A stretch of DNA of 64,000 bases, taken from positions 19,231 through 83,230 of the forward strand of contig CAJXUQ010000016.1 in assembly GCA_913061145.1 (NCBI GenBank), in the 5' to 3' direction. Made by a program: the position numbers and the translations under genes. Shown here piece by piece: positions 7,322-14,092 of the stretch. The notes beneath the pieces are model-generated. The model ran no database searches. It was not told the origin of the DNA and worked only from the letters and a program-made list of their open reading frames with translations. Position 1 is the stretch's first letter; every line of letters starts with the position of its first letter. This DNA comes from an uncultured Haliea sp. (GTDB lineage: Bacteria > Pseudomonadota > Gammaproteobacteria > Pseudomonadales > Halieaceae).

Positions 7322-7489
7322 CTACCTGATCCCCAGCGCGACCACCGTAACGGCCACCGCAGCGACCACCAGCGTCATGAAGCCCACCAGGGTATACCGT
7401 GCCCGCCTGTACCCCCGCTGTGCCCTGACAACCCTGTCTGCGGCTTCCCGGCGTATCTGGTTGGGCCTGTCTGTGTCGAGTGGTTTCAT
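7322..7489 (-). CDS. small single-span membrane protein, paralogue of the 5157-5303 gene
   Basis: A 55-residue protein starting MKPLDTDRPNQIRREAADR, with a C-terminal hydrophobic span (about residues 32-54, YTLVGFMTLVVAAVAVTVVAL). It shares the N-terminal half with the 48-aa protein at 5157-5303. The start codon lies in the same leader context. It is convergent with the zinc-ribbon gene. Function unknown; the pair suggests an internal duplication within the island. Confidence 0.62.
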   Translation of the reverse strand: MKPLDTDRPNQIRREAADRVVRAQRGYRRARYTLVGFMTLVVAAVAVTVVALGIR

Positions 7490-7502
7490 GCTGTGAGTGT
7501 AG

Positions 7503-7640
7503 CGGGCAATGGTGGCCGCGAACATGGCGAACCTTGAGCAAGGAGCCAACCAGCATTCAGCCTCTGCAAATTTGCAGACCCAGACCCGCGCCAAAGCAGC
7601 CGAACTATTCAACGTGTCTAAAGGTACTCCCAGACAGTTT
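7503..7640 (+). pseudogene. remnant of a helix-turn-helix phage/plasmid protein
   Basis: The frame reads RAMVAANMANLEQGANQH, then a short linker and TRAKAAELFNVS. This is the piece of ParB-like or phage regulatory proteins that precedes the recognition helix (normally followed by RSV...). Here the frame has a stop just upstream of 7503. Homology ends abruptly at 7619, where an AAAGGTACTCC repeat begins. Both ends are therefore missing. I read it as a fragment of an older element. Confidence 0.45.
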
Positions 7641-7917
7641 GACGCTACGGGGGCGAGGAGGCGTAAGTCCCTGCTATGTATGAAATTTTTTACTATGTGG
7701 TTGCGTTGTTTATGCGAATGGCGCGCATGAACCACCACCCCCCACCAGTGCCGAAAAACTGCCGTAATTCACGATTCCGCGCCCCCGTGCGGCTGGTGCT
7801 GGGGAGTACCTTTGTGCAGACATAAACAACAACCAGGCACCCGGATGAACGTGTCTAGCAGAATGCCGCGACTCTGCGCCCCCGCATGGCGAAAGTCTTT
7901 CGGAGTACCTTTATGCG
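7615..7917. repeat. three copies of a ~40-bp element ending GGAGTACCTTT
   Basis: CGCCCCCG, a 14-19 base variable part, and GGAGTACCTTT occur three times: inverted with the 11-mer at 7620-7630, and direct with it at 7803-7813 and 7902-7912. In each copy CGCCCCCG lies about 20-25 bases upstream of the 11-mer. The first copy cuts the helix-turn-helix remnant. The 11-mer resembles the GGGGGTAC arms at 8240-8262. They may be recombinase sites or a small repeated element. Confidence 0.6.
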
Positions 7918-8239
7918 TTTCAGGTTTTATAAGGTTCTACCCCACCCCCCGGTTAGGTTCTTTCTGGCTATCTGTGAGATACGGGTGGCGGGCTGCGCGC
8001 ATTCTCGGTATTGGCGGGCATTTTCTGGCGGGTGGGTTGTTGATGATGATGTATTCATCGGCTGACAGTGGGGGGTATGCAAATACCTTGAGCGTTCAGG
8101 CCGGGCACCGTCGGGGGAGGCACACTTCTACGCCTCCAAAATGGGAAGCGCAGGGCTATGGCAGAGATATATTTGTGTTAAGGAATGCTAAGGTTGCGCC
8201 CGCCGACCGGCTGGCGTGAAAAGGTAGTGAAAAAAAGAA
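7640..8239. other. gene-poor mosaic at the island end
   Basis: No frame here has convincing composition or homology. The longest forward frame (7812-8219) is low-complexity and crosses repeat copies. Apart from the repeat elements I see nothing defensible. Confidence 0.5.
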
Positions 8240-8411
8240 TTGGGGGTATTTTTGGGGGTACTTTTGATTATTTTCGCTGTAGGAAATCAATTAAAACAGT
8301 GAGTTACATATACTATTCGGGCGGTGCCGTCCGACCAATTACCACTGTAAAATCAGCATCTTGCAGACGACCCTCTTGGGTCGTTTTTTGCGTTCGGGGG
8401 AAATTCGGGGG
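8240..8411. other. paired G5 direct repeats near the putative right att
   Basis: TTGGGGGTA occurs at 8240-8248 and 8252-8260 (12-base period). TTCGGGGG occurs at 8393-8400 and 8404-8411 (11-base period). G-rich tandem arms of this kind flank attachment cores of P4-type integrases. The island's gene content ends here and chromosomal-looking genes follow, so the right junction is likely within or close to this interval. No duplicated core can be shown because the left end is outside the window. Confidence 0.45.
8367..8389 (+). terminator. rho-independent terminator
   Basis: ACGACCC (8367-8373), loop TCTT, GGGTCGT (8378-8384), with the T-run extending to 8389. The structure is canonical for plus-strand transcription. 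No intact gene ends just upstream, so it may belong to a chromosomal gene displaced by the island or be part of the attachment region. Confidence 0.75.
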
Positions 8412-8471
8412 CTCTACCCAGTTAACGGGGGATGCGCCGATATTCACTAAACCCTGTTGATAATATCATCC

Positions 8472-8502
8472 GGCTCGCGACCCAATTTTGGGGTCGCGAG
8501 CC
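8472..8502. other. 12-bp perfect inverted repeat
   Basis: GGCTCGCGACCC (8472-8483) and GGGTCGCGAGCC (8491-8502) form a perfect stem with a 7-base AT-rich loop. No T-run follows on either strand. It may be a factor-independent terminator variant or a binding site at the island/chromosome junction. Confidence 0.6.
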
Positions 8503-8792
8503 CCACGCACGAGTCAAACTACTAAGGCTAGATGTAAGGACCCCATAGCCTGCAAATGTCAATATATTTTACACTGCAGTTTCCATCTCTTCTAAAAAAA
8601 TCCGTAACCATATGTTTTTATGGCATAAAAATTTCAATGGCTTGGTTATTGCGTTCAGAGAACTCGCGGTGGAAGGTTGGCGCAATTTCGCTGTGCTAAG
8701 TGCATGATGCGAGGGGCTAACTTTAACCAAAACAACAGTTTCTAGCTGTCCGGCGCGACGGTATAAGCGCCGCTAATCAAGGGGAAAGAATT
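8503..8792. other. AT-rich leader of the PEP-CTERM gene
   Basis: No gene is visible in this 290-base stretch. It must contain the promoter of the PEP-CTERM gene. A purine-rich ribosome site (AAGGGGAAAG) lies just before its ATG. I could not fix the promoter class. Confidence 0.4.
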
Positions 8793-9395
8793 ATGAAAAC
8801 AAATATCATCTGGAAGTGGCTGCCCATTGCAGGTTTTCTTACTGTTTTTTCCAGCAGTGGCCTGGCACTTCCCATGACCAGTCTTGTCGGAGATAAAGAC
8901 TGCTTTGGCACCGGAGGTGCTTGTATTGAAGATGGATCAACCTGGCTTCCAGGTGGATGGGGGGCTGTGACTGCCACTGCAGCCGATCCTGCTTTTACCG
9001 ATGTGCGATTAAGCGGAGGCGCCCCTTCCTGGACGCATTTGTTCGCTTCGGGTTCATATTCAAGTGCTCTGCTTAACATCAGGACGGCGGGAATTGCCGA
9101 CATAGCCGGTCCGTATTCTGTGCTGGTGGATGGCACTGAAGTCGGTTCCATGCCAAATGATGGTTTCGGTCATATATTAGTTGAAACCTTCAGTTTCGCC
9201 TTTAACCCGTCATTGCTGGCAGATGGCACGGCAATTGTGAGTATAGCCGGAATAGCTTCAGGTGATTCCTGGGCTGTTGATTATTCAGAAATTGTTTTCG
9301 AGGGTGCAGCTGAGCCGGTTCCTGCTCCCGCAACGCTGGCTCTGTTTGGCTTGGGCCTCGTGGGCCTCGGCTGGTCAAGGCGCAAGAAAGCATGA
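8793..9395 (+). CDS. PEP-CTERM sorting-domain secreted protein
   Basis: A 200-residue exported protein. An N-terminal signal peptide (about 1-26, IAGFLTVFSSSGLA core) leads to a beta-rich body with a Cys pair (DKDCFGTGGACIED). The C-terminus is a textbook PEP-CTERM sorting signal: VPAPATLALFGLGLVGLGW followed by SRRKKA. The Pro-containing motif, hydrophobic span and basic tail direct such proteins to exosortase, so it should end in the outer envelope or exopolysaccharide matrix. The body resembles no enzyme I recognise. The gene is less GC-rich than its right-hand neighbours and sits beside an island end, so recent acquisition is possible. Confidence 0.9.
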   Translation: MKTNIIWKWLPIAGFLTVFSSSGLALPMTSLVGDKDCFGTGGACIEDGSTWLPGGWGAVTATAADPAFTDVRLSGGAPSWTHLFASGSYSSALLNIRTAGIADIAGPYSVLVDGTEVGSMPNDGFGHILVETFSFAFNPSLLADGTAIVSIAGIASGDSWAVDYSEIVFEGAAEPVPAPATLALFGLGLVGLGWSRRKKA

Positions 9396-9413
9396 AGATA
9401 GAGCTCCTATCCG

Positions 9414-9454
9414 TTAGCACGCTTGGTCTGGGTTTTATAGACCAACCGTGCTAA
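9414..9454 (+). terminator. long hairpin after the PEP-CTERM gene
   Basis: TTAGCACG-C-TTGGTCT (9414-9429) pairs with AGACCAA-C-CGTGCTAA (9439-9454), a 16-position stem with one mismatch. It starts 18 bases after the stop. No T-run follows, so termination is inferred from position and stability only. Confidence 0.6.
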
Positions 9455-9721
9455 TGGGGAGACCATCGGGTTGGGCTGGTGCCAAGGTGGTTGTTGTTGA
9501 CCAGCAGAACGCCAGGTGTTTTTTTCTCTCCGTTGCGTGTAAAGCCCTGTGTTGGGGGCTTTACGCCTACGGGATCGCAGGCACCCCCGGACGGTAATCC
9601 TCCAAGTTCAAGTTCCGCCCCGGATGAGACAGCCTGGAGACAGTGAAGCGGAGTGATCGGTAAAATTCCCGCTATCAGTCCAGTCCGGAGCCGTGTATAA
9701 CGTGCGCTATTCGCGCATTGA
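9455..9721. other. non-coding stretch with a GTAAAGCCC hairpin
   Basis: GTAAAGCCC (9539-9547) and GGGCTTTAC (9556-9564) form a 9-base stem. I see no gene between the PEP-CTERM hairpin and the small frame at 9722. The secD gene expected before secF is absent from this interval. Confidence 0.5.
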
Positions 9722-10066
9722 GTGCACTTTTGCCCCGTGTCTAACCCGCTTTGGATTGCCAGCATCGCCCGCTGCGGAGCGTATCTGCTTCTGTCCGGGG
9801 TCATTCTCTCCTGCCTGCTTGTCTGGCAATCTCCCGGCGCCAGTGAGGGCAAGCTGGAGCCACTGTGGAGCTTTGGGTCGGCGCTGCCTGGCGAGCGCTC
9901 CGTGGGCGACACCACTGACGACGTCATGCCCGACGCGGCGCCGGTTGCCCACGATTTTTCCATCTCTCATCACGTCCTGCACACGGTGCCGCTGGCTGAG
10001 GCCGCGGTACGCCTTCATGTTACCCGCTATCCGCTGATTCCCCAGGGGCCCCCCGGGCTCGTCTGA
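9722..10066 (+). CDS. possible small membrane-anchored protein (114 aa)
   Basis: A GTG-started frame, with a second GTG at 9737. It has one N-terminal hydrophobic span (CGAYLLLSGVILSCLLVW, about residues 18-35) and then a soluble tail with several His. Codon use matches the chromosome (mostly G or C in the third position), which favours coding. No family is recognised and no strong ribosome site is seen. It lies 97 bases before secF on the same strand. Confidence 0.4.
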   Translation: MHFCPVSNPLWIASIARCGAYLLLSGVILSCLLVWQSPGASEGKLEPLWSFGSALPGERSVGDTTDDVMPDAAPVAHDFSISHHVLHTVPLAEAAVRLHVTRYPLIPQGPPGLV

Positions 10067-10163
10067 TCCACTGCCCAATGCGGCGCTGCAAGCGCGTGAT
10101 GCCGGAATCTCCGGTATCGGCTGGTGCCGCGATCCATGGTGTGTTTATGACGGGTAACTTTCG

Positions 10164-11078
10164 ATGCAAGTAATTGATTTTATGGGCTGGCGCAAACTGG
10201 CGCTGGCTGTTTCCGCGGTGTTGCTGCTGGTATCAGTGGCGTCTTTTTTTGGTCGGCAGCTCGCCTGGGGCCTGGACTTTACCGGTGGTACGCTGGTCGA
10301 GGTGCACTTTGCCGAAAGCGCCAACCTCGCGGCGGTGCGTGGCACGTTGGAGCAGGGCGGGTTTCCGGGCGCCATTGTTGTCGCCTTCGGTACCGACCGG
10401 GATGTTCTGATCAGGCTGCCCCAGGGGCATTCGCAGATGGCAGGTGAGACCGTGTTGAGCGTTTTACGCGATGCGGCCGATGGCGGTGTGGAACTTCGTC
10501 GCACGGAGTTTGTCGGCCCGCAGGTGGGTGACGAACTGCGTGAGCAGGGAGGCCTGGCGATGCTGCTGGCACTGGGGCTGATTACCCTGTACATCGCGTT
10601 CCGCTTTCAGTTGAAGTTTGCAGTCAGTGCCGTGATTGCACTGGTACACGACATTGTCATTACCATCGGGTTCTTTTCATTGACCGGCCTTGAGTTTGAC
10701 CTCACGGTGCTGGCGGCGGTACTGGCGGTTATCGGCTACTCGCTCAATGACACCATCGTGGTCTACGACCGTATCCGCGAGAACTTTCGCAAGCTGCGCG
10801 GCCTGACACCCGCAGAGGTCATCAACCGCTCGATCACGGAGACACTGGGGCGTACCCTGGTGACATCACTGACCACGGTGCTGGTGTTGATCTCCCTCGC
10901 GATCTTCGGTGGCGACATGATTTTCGGCTTCGCGGTGGCGCTGCTGGTCGGCATTACGGTAGGCACTTACTCGTCGATCTACATGGCGTCGAACATTCTG
11001 CTGATGCTGGGCGTGACCAAGGAGGATCTGATGCTGCCGGTGCGCGAGGGCGCGGATCAGGACGGGCTTGCCCCCTGA
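10164..11078 (+). CDS. secF: protein translocase subunit SecF
   Basis: A 304-residue inner-membrane protein of usual SecF length. SecF works with SecD to pull preproteins through SecYEG using the proton gradient. Seen here: an N-terminal span after FMGWRKLALAVSA; the periplasmic DFTGGTLVEV motif; then five spans including VIALVHDIVITIGFF, VLAVIGYSLNDTIVVYDRIREN (the Asp/Arg-containing signature) and TSLTTVLVLISLAIFGG. All expected motifs are intact. What is unusual is the setting: secF normally follows secD and yajC, but here only a short frame and non-coding DNA lie upstream. A complete secDF pair may exist elsewhere. Confidence 0.95.
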   Translation: MQVIDFMGWRKLALAVSAVLLLVSVASFFGRQLAWGLDFTGGTLVEVHFAESANLAAVRGTLEQGGFPGAIVVAFGTDRDVLIRLPQGHSQMAGETVLSVLRDAADGGVELRRTEFVGPQVGDELREQGGLAMLLALGLITLYIAFRFQLKFAVSAVIALVHDIVITIGFFSLTGLEFDLTVLAAVLAVIGYSLNDTIVVYDRIRENFRKLRGLTPAEVINRSITETLGRTLVTSLTTVLVLISLAIFGGDMIFGFAVALLVGITVGTYSSIYMASNILLMLGVTKEDLMLPVREGADQDGLAP

Positions 11079-11080
11079 AT

Positions 11081-12385
11081 TCAGCTGGCGAGCAGTTTTT
11101 TCACCGCCGGGGCGCAGGCGATTTCGCCCCGGTTGAGGAACGCTTCGTGATGCTCTTCAACCTCCTCCAGGTCGTAGGCGTAGTTCACGAGCAGCCCGGC
11201 CGATTGGCGCAATCCTTTTGCCGACGTGTCCCCCAGCCAGTTGAGCCGCGCCACGCTGGCGCCGTTGCCCAGGTGGAAGCGCGCAACCGGGTCCAGTGGC
11301 GAACTGCCGCGTTTTTCCTGCACCAGGTAGCGGGCACAGAGCCTCATCAGCAGCGGCTTGAGGCGTGCCTGCAGGGCGCTGTCTTCAAGCCAGCGTGGCG
11401 TATCCAGTGCGGTGAGCAATGATGCGTCCTCGGCTGAGAGTAGCGGCTGCTGCTCGTTGGCCAGGACCGAATTCAGCCACTTGCGGAAGCCGGGAATCGG
11501 TGAGAGTGTCGCGAACTCGTTGAGTTGTGGCATTTCGTCCTTCAGTCGCATTACCACCTGCTTGATCAGGAAGTTGCCGAAGCTGATGCCGCGCAGGCCG
11601 GGTTGGCAGTTGCTGATGGAGTAGAAGATGGCTGTGTTGATGCGCTGCTGTGGCACCACGCCCTCATGGGGCGCGAGGATGGTCTGCACTGAACTGGAGA
11701 TGGCCGTGACCAGCGCCACTTCCACGAAAATGAGCGGCTCGTCGGGCAGCGCGGGGTGAAAAAACCCGAAGCAGCGGCGGTCCTTGGCGTCCAGGCGCCG
11801 GCGCAGATCGTCCCAGCCCTGCATTTCATGCACGGCTTCATACTCAATGAGCTTTTCCAGCACCACTGCCGGGGTCTGCCAGTCCATGGTACGCAACTGC
11901 AGGAAGCCGGGATTGAACCAGGAGCTGAGCAGGTGCTGAAGGTCATCATCCACCATGCGCAGTTCCGGATGTGCAGGCAGGCGCTCGAGCAGGTCTTCCC
12001 GCATGTTAACCACGGTGCGAGTGCCTGTTGGTGCCATGTTGATGCGTCTGAACAGGGTTTGCCGCGGTGATTCAACAGCGCGCGCCAGGGCACGGTAGGC
12101 CTCGGGTGTGAGCGCCGCTCGGTAGGCCTCGGCGCAGCGATTTATCAGCTCCGGGTCGGGGCTGTAGTCGCGCAACAGCACATCGAAGAACGCCGCTTTC
12201 TCGTCGCCGGTAAGACCGTTATACGCCTCGACTACTTCGTCTGCGAGAGCAATGCCAAGCGCTTCACCCTTGTTTGAGTAGAGTTCACTGCACAGTGATG
12301 CAATGGAGGGACGCTCGCGTGTCGAGCGGCGCAGGAGGTGCTTGCCCGCGGAGGCGACTGAGTTCAGCCAGCGGTTGATAACCAT
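11081..12385 (-). CDS. malonyl-CoA decarboxylase
   Basis: A 434-residue cytoplasmic enzyme that decarboxylates malonyl-CoA to acetyl-CoA. The N-terminal helical domain (about 1-170) includes RRINMAPTGTRTVVNMREDLL. The GNAT-like catalytic domain shows HPALPDEPLIFVEVALV, STAIFYSISNCQPGLRGISFGNFLIKQVV in diverged form, and ATLSPIPGFRKWL. The Ser of LSPIPGF and a His in the C-terminal part are the residues used in this family. There is no targeting peptide. The gene converges on secF with only two bases between stops. It fits organisms that grow on malonate or tune fatty acid synthesis; no partner genes for malonate uptake are adjacent. Confidence 0.92.
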   Translation of the reverse strand: MVINRWLNSVASAGKHLLRRSTRERPSIASLCSELYSNKGEALGIALADEVVEAYNGLTGDEKAAFFDVLLRDYSPDPELINRCAEAYRAALTPEAYRALARAVESPRQTLFRRINMAPTGTRTVVNMREDLLERLPAHPELRMVDDDLQHLLSSWFNPGFLQLRTMDWQTPAVVLEKLIEYEAVHEMQGWDDLRRRLDAKDRRCFGFFHPALPDEPLIFVEVALVTAISSSVQTILAPHEGVVPQQRINTAIFYSISNCQPGLRGISFGNFLIKQVVMRLKDEMPQLNEFATLSPIPGFRKWLNSVLANEQQPLLSAEDASLLTALDTPRWLEDSALQARLKPLLMRLCARYLVQEKRGSSPLDPVARFHLGNGASVARLNWLGDTSAKGLRQSAGLLVNYAYDLEEVEEHHEAFLNRGEIACAPAVKKLLAS

Positions 12386-12468
12386 GGGGTGTTCCTGTCG
12401 GCATGTGAGCCGCGGATGCTACCGCCTTACGGTTGCTGTTGCCAACAGACACGTCGCCGGCCGGACGG

Positions 12469-13533
12469 CTAGCGGCAGCCCTCCGGCCCGGCGCAGTGTA
12501 TATCCTCTACGGCGCCGCCATTGATCAGTGACCTCACCCAGTCAACGGCGCGCACGCCGCCGGCTTCCCGGGTGTAGAGTTCGCTGTAGCGCAGCAGGGT
12601 GTGGAACTCTCCCGGGCTGACGTAGCTGCGCAGCGCAGGGAGATCGGCCTTCAGTTCAGCCAGGTTGGCGTCCAGCCCGGGTAGCAACTCGGCAGGGTGG
12701 CCCAGCATGCGCAGGAAGTCTTCCTGTACCGCGTCGTAGGCGTGGTCGAAAAGGTGGAAGCGCACAGTGGGCGCGGCAGCGGCGGCCAGCCGGTAGAGAT
12801 CCGGCATGGTCAGGGTTTCCGGCGTTTCTTCCGGTGCGTTGTACCAGTCGGGAAACGCCTCGAAAACACCCCACTGGCGCCAGAGAGCGGCTGGTGGTGG
12901 CAGGCGATAGCCGCCCGCACCGCCGGCGAAGTGGATCACGCGGGCCTGTGTGTAGTGTCGTGCGATGATAGCGGCGAAGAGCGGTGATGACAGGGCGCCT
13001 GCGCTGCCCCCTGACACCACGACCTGCCCAGGTTCCGGAAACCTCTTGAACAGGTACTCCAGAGCCGCATTACTGTTGGCCCAGCCCTGGTGGGCAACGG
13101 TGAAGCGACTGCCGTCCACTCGTGTGTACTCCCGGTCCTGCGTGCCGAGATGCACGTCGCCCGTACAGTAGGAGACAACAATCTGCGACCATTCCAGGAA
13201 CGGGTTTTCCGCGTTATCCAGCGCAAAAGCGCCGTCAAAGTTGCGGGGGTCGTTCCCCGCCTCGGCAGTGGCAAAGGGGCGATAGGTGGGGCGTGCAGTG
13301 ACATCGCAGCTGCCTGCATCCCAGCAGGCCCCGCCGCCGTTGAAGAAGATCATGACCCTCTTCGGGTCAGCCTCGCGCACATGAAAGTTAAAGGGTGTGC
13401 CGGTCGCACAGCGCGTGGCACCGCCCGGGTGGATGGTTTCCCAGGAGGTGCTGTCCTCGGCGATGGCCGCCAATGGCACGAGGGTAAACACGCCACCCAG
13501 CAAGGTGCGGGTTATGCGGCACAGAAGGCTCAC
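12469..13533 (-). CDS. secreted pectinacetylesterase-family serine esterase
   Basis: A 354-residue exported protein. The signal peptide (about 1-25, TLLGGVFTLVPLAAIAE) precedes an alpha/beta-hydrolase-type domain. Family motifs are present: RVMIFFNGGGACWD (oxyanion region), VVSYCTGDVHLG and VVVSGGSAGALSSP with the nucleophile Ser in GGSAG. A candidate acid/His pair is in the C-terminal part (PGEFHTLLRY). Bacterial members are annotated after plant pectinacetylesterases, but their real substrates are mostly untested; carboxylic ester hydrolysis is the safe reading. The start overlaps the stop of the RidA-family gene by four bases, so the two are translationally coupled. Confidence 0.85.
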   Translation of the reverse strand: MSLLCRITRTLLGGVFTLVPLAAIAEDSTSWETIHPGGATRCATGTPFNFHVREADPKRVMIFFNGGGACWDAGSCDVTARPTYRPFATAEAGNDPRNFDGAFALDNAENPFLEWSQIVVSYCTGDVHLGTQDREYTRVDGSRFTVAHQGWANSNAALEYLFKRFPEPGQVVVSGGSAGALSSPLFAAIIARHYTQARVIHFAGGAGGYRLPPPAALWRQWGVFEAFPDWYNAPEETPETLTMPDLYRLAAAAAPTVRFHLFDHAYDAVQEDFLRMLGHPAELLPGLDANLAELKADLPALRSYVSPGEFHTLLRYSELYTREAGGVRAVDWVRSLINGGAVEDIHCAGPEGCR

Positions 13534-13997
13534 GGGGCAGCTGCGCCGGAATCAGCCGCAATGCACTCGACCTCTGCACGGGCACCGAGGCCCAGTCCGT
13601 TGGCGCCAAAGGCACTGCGGGCCGGGTAGGGCGGGGTGAAGAAGCTGCGGTATATCGCGTTGAAGGTGCCCCACTCAGACATGTCGGCCAGCATCACCGT
13701 GCATTTCACCACGTCGTTCATGGAGAGGCCGTTGGCCTTCAACACCGTAGCGATATTCTCCATGGTCTGCCGGGCTTCCGCCTCTATGCCGCCCTCGACC
13801 AGAGCCATCGTGCCGGGCTTGATACCCAGTTGGCCCGACAAAAAATACAGGTTGCCGACTCTCACCGCCTCAGAGAAGGGCAGGTTCGGAGGCAGAGCCC
13901 CGCTGCCATTCAGATGTTCGACATCAGCAGCGAGTGTGGTGGGCAGGGTGGCCACCAGCAGCAGGCTGGCGGCAAGGTAACGAAGGTTGGCAGGCAT
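13530..13997 (-). CDS. exported RidA-family protein
   Basis: A 155-residue member of the RidA/YjgF/L-PSP superfamily. The family fold is seen from about residue 35: LPFSEAVRVGNLYFLSGQLG, TMENIATVLKANGLSMNDVVKCTVMLADM, FFTPPYPARSAFGANGLGLGARAEVECIA, including the conserved Arg of PARSA. Cytoplasmic RidA hydrolyses reactive enamines. This one starts with a clear signal peptide (LAASLLLVATLPTTLAA), so it should act in the periplasm. It is the upstream partner of the secreted esterase in a two-gene operon, so a joint extracytoplasmic job is likely, substrate unknown. Confidence 0.9.
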   Translation of the reverse strand: MPANLRYLAASLLLVATLPTTLAADVEHLNGSGALPPNLPFSEAVRVGNLYFLSGQLGIKPGTMALVEGGIEAEARQTMENIATVLKANGLSMNDVVKCTVMLADMSEWGTFNAIYRSFFTPPYPARSAFGANGLGLGARAEVECIAADSGAAAP

Positions 13998-14092
13998 CGC
14001 GGGTGTCCTTGGGCTGGAATCGGGCTATCTGTTCCGATGACAGTATCCCGATTGTGCCGAGCAGTAAACAGCCGCCACTCAAAGCCCCGGGT

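Noticed and set aside
7812..8219. 135-codon frame at the island end
   Set aside because: No ribosome site, odd composition, and it crosses two copies of the short repeat element.
8675..8692. Possible sigma-54 promoter (TTGGCGCAATTTCGCT) before the PEP-CTERM gene
   Set aside because: The GG to GC distance is one base short of the strict sigma-54 spacing, so I do not call it although PEP-CTERM genes often use such promoters.
9451..9963. 170-codon minus-strand frame between the PEP-CTERM gene and secF
   Set aside because: Runs through two hairpins and antisense to a better-looking plus-strand frame; no motif.
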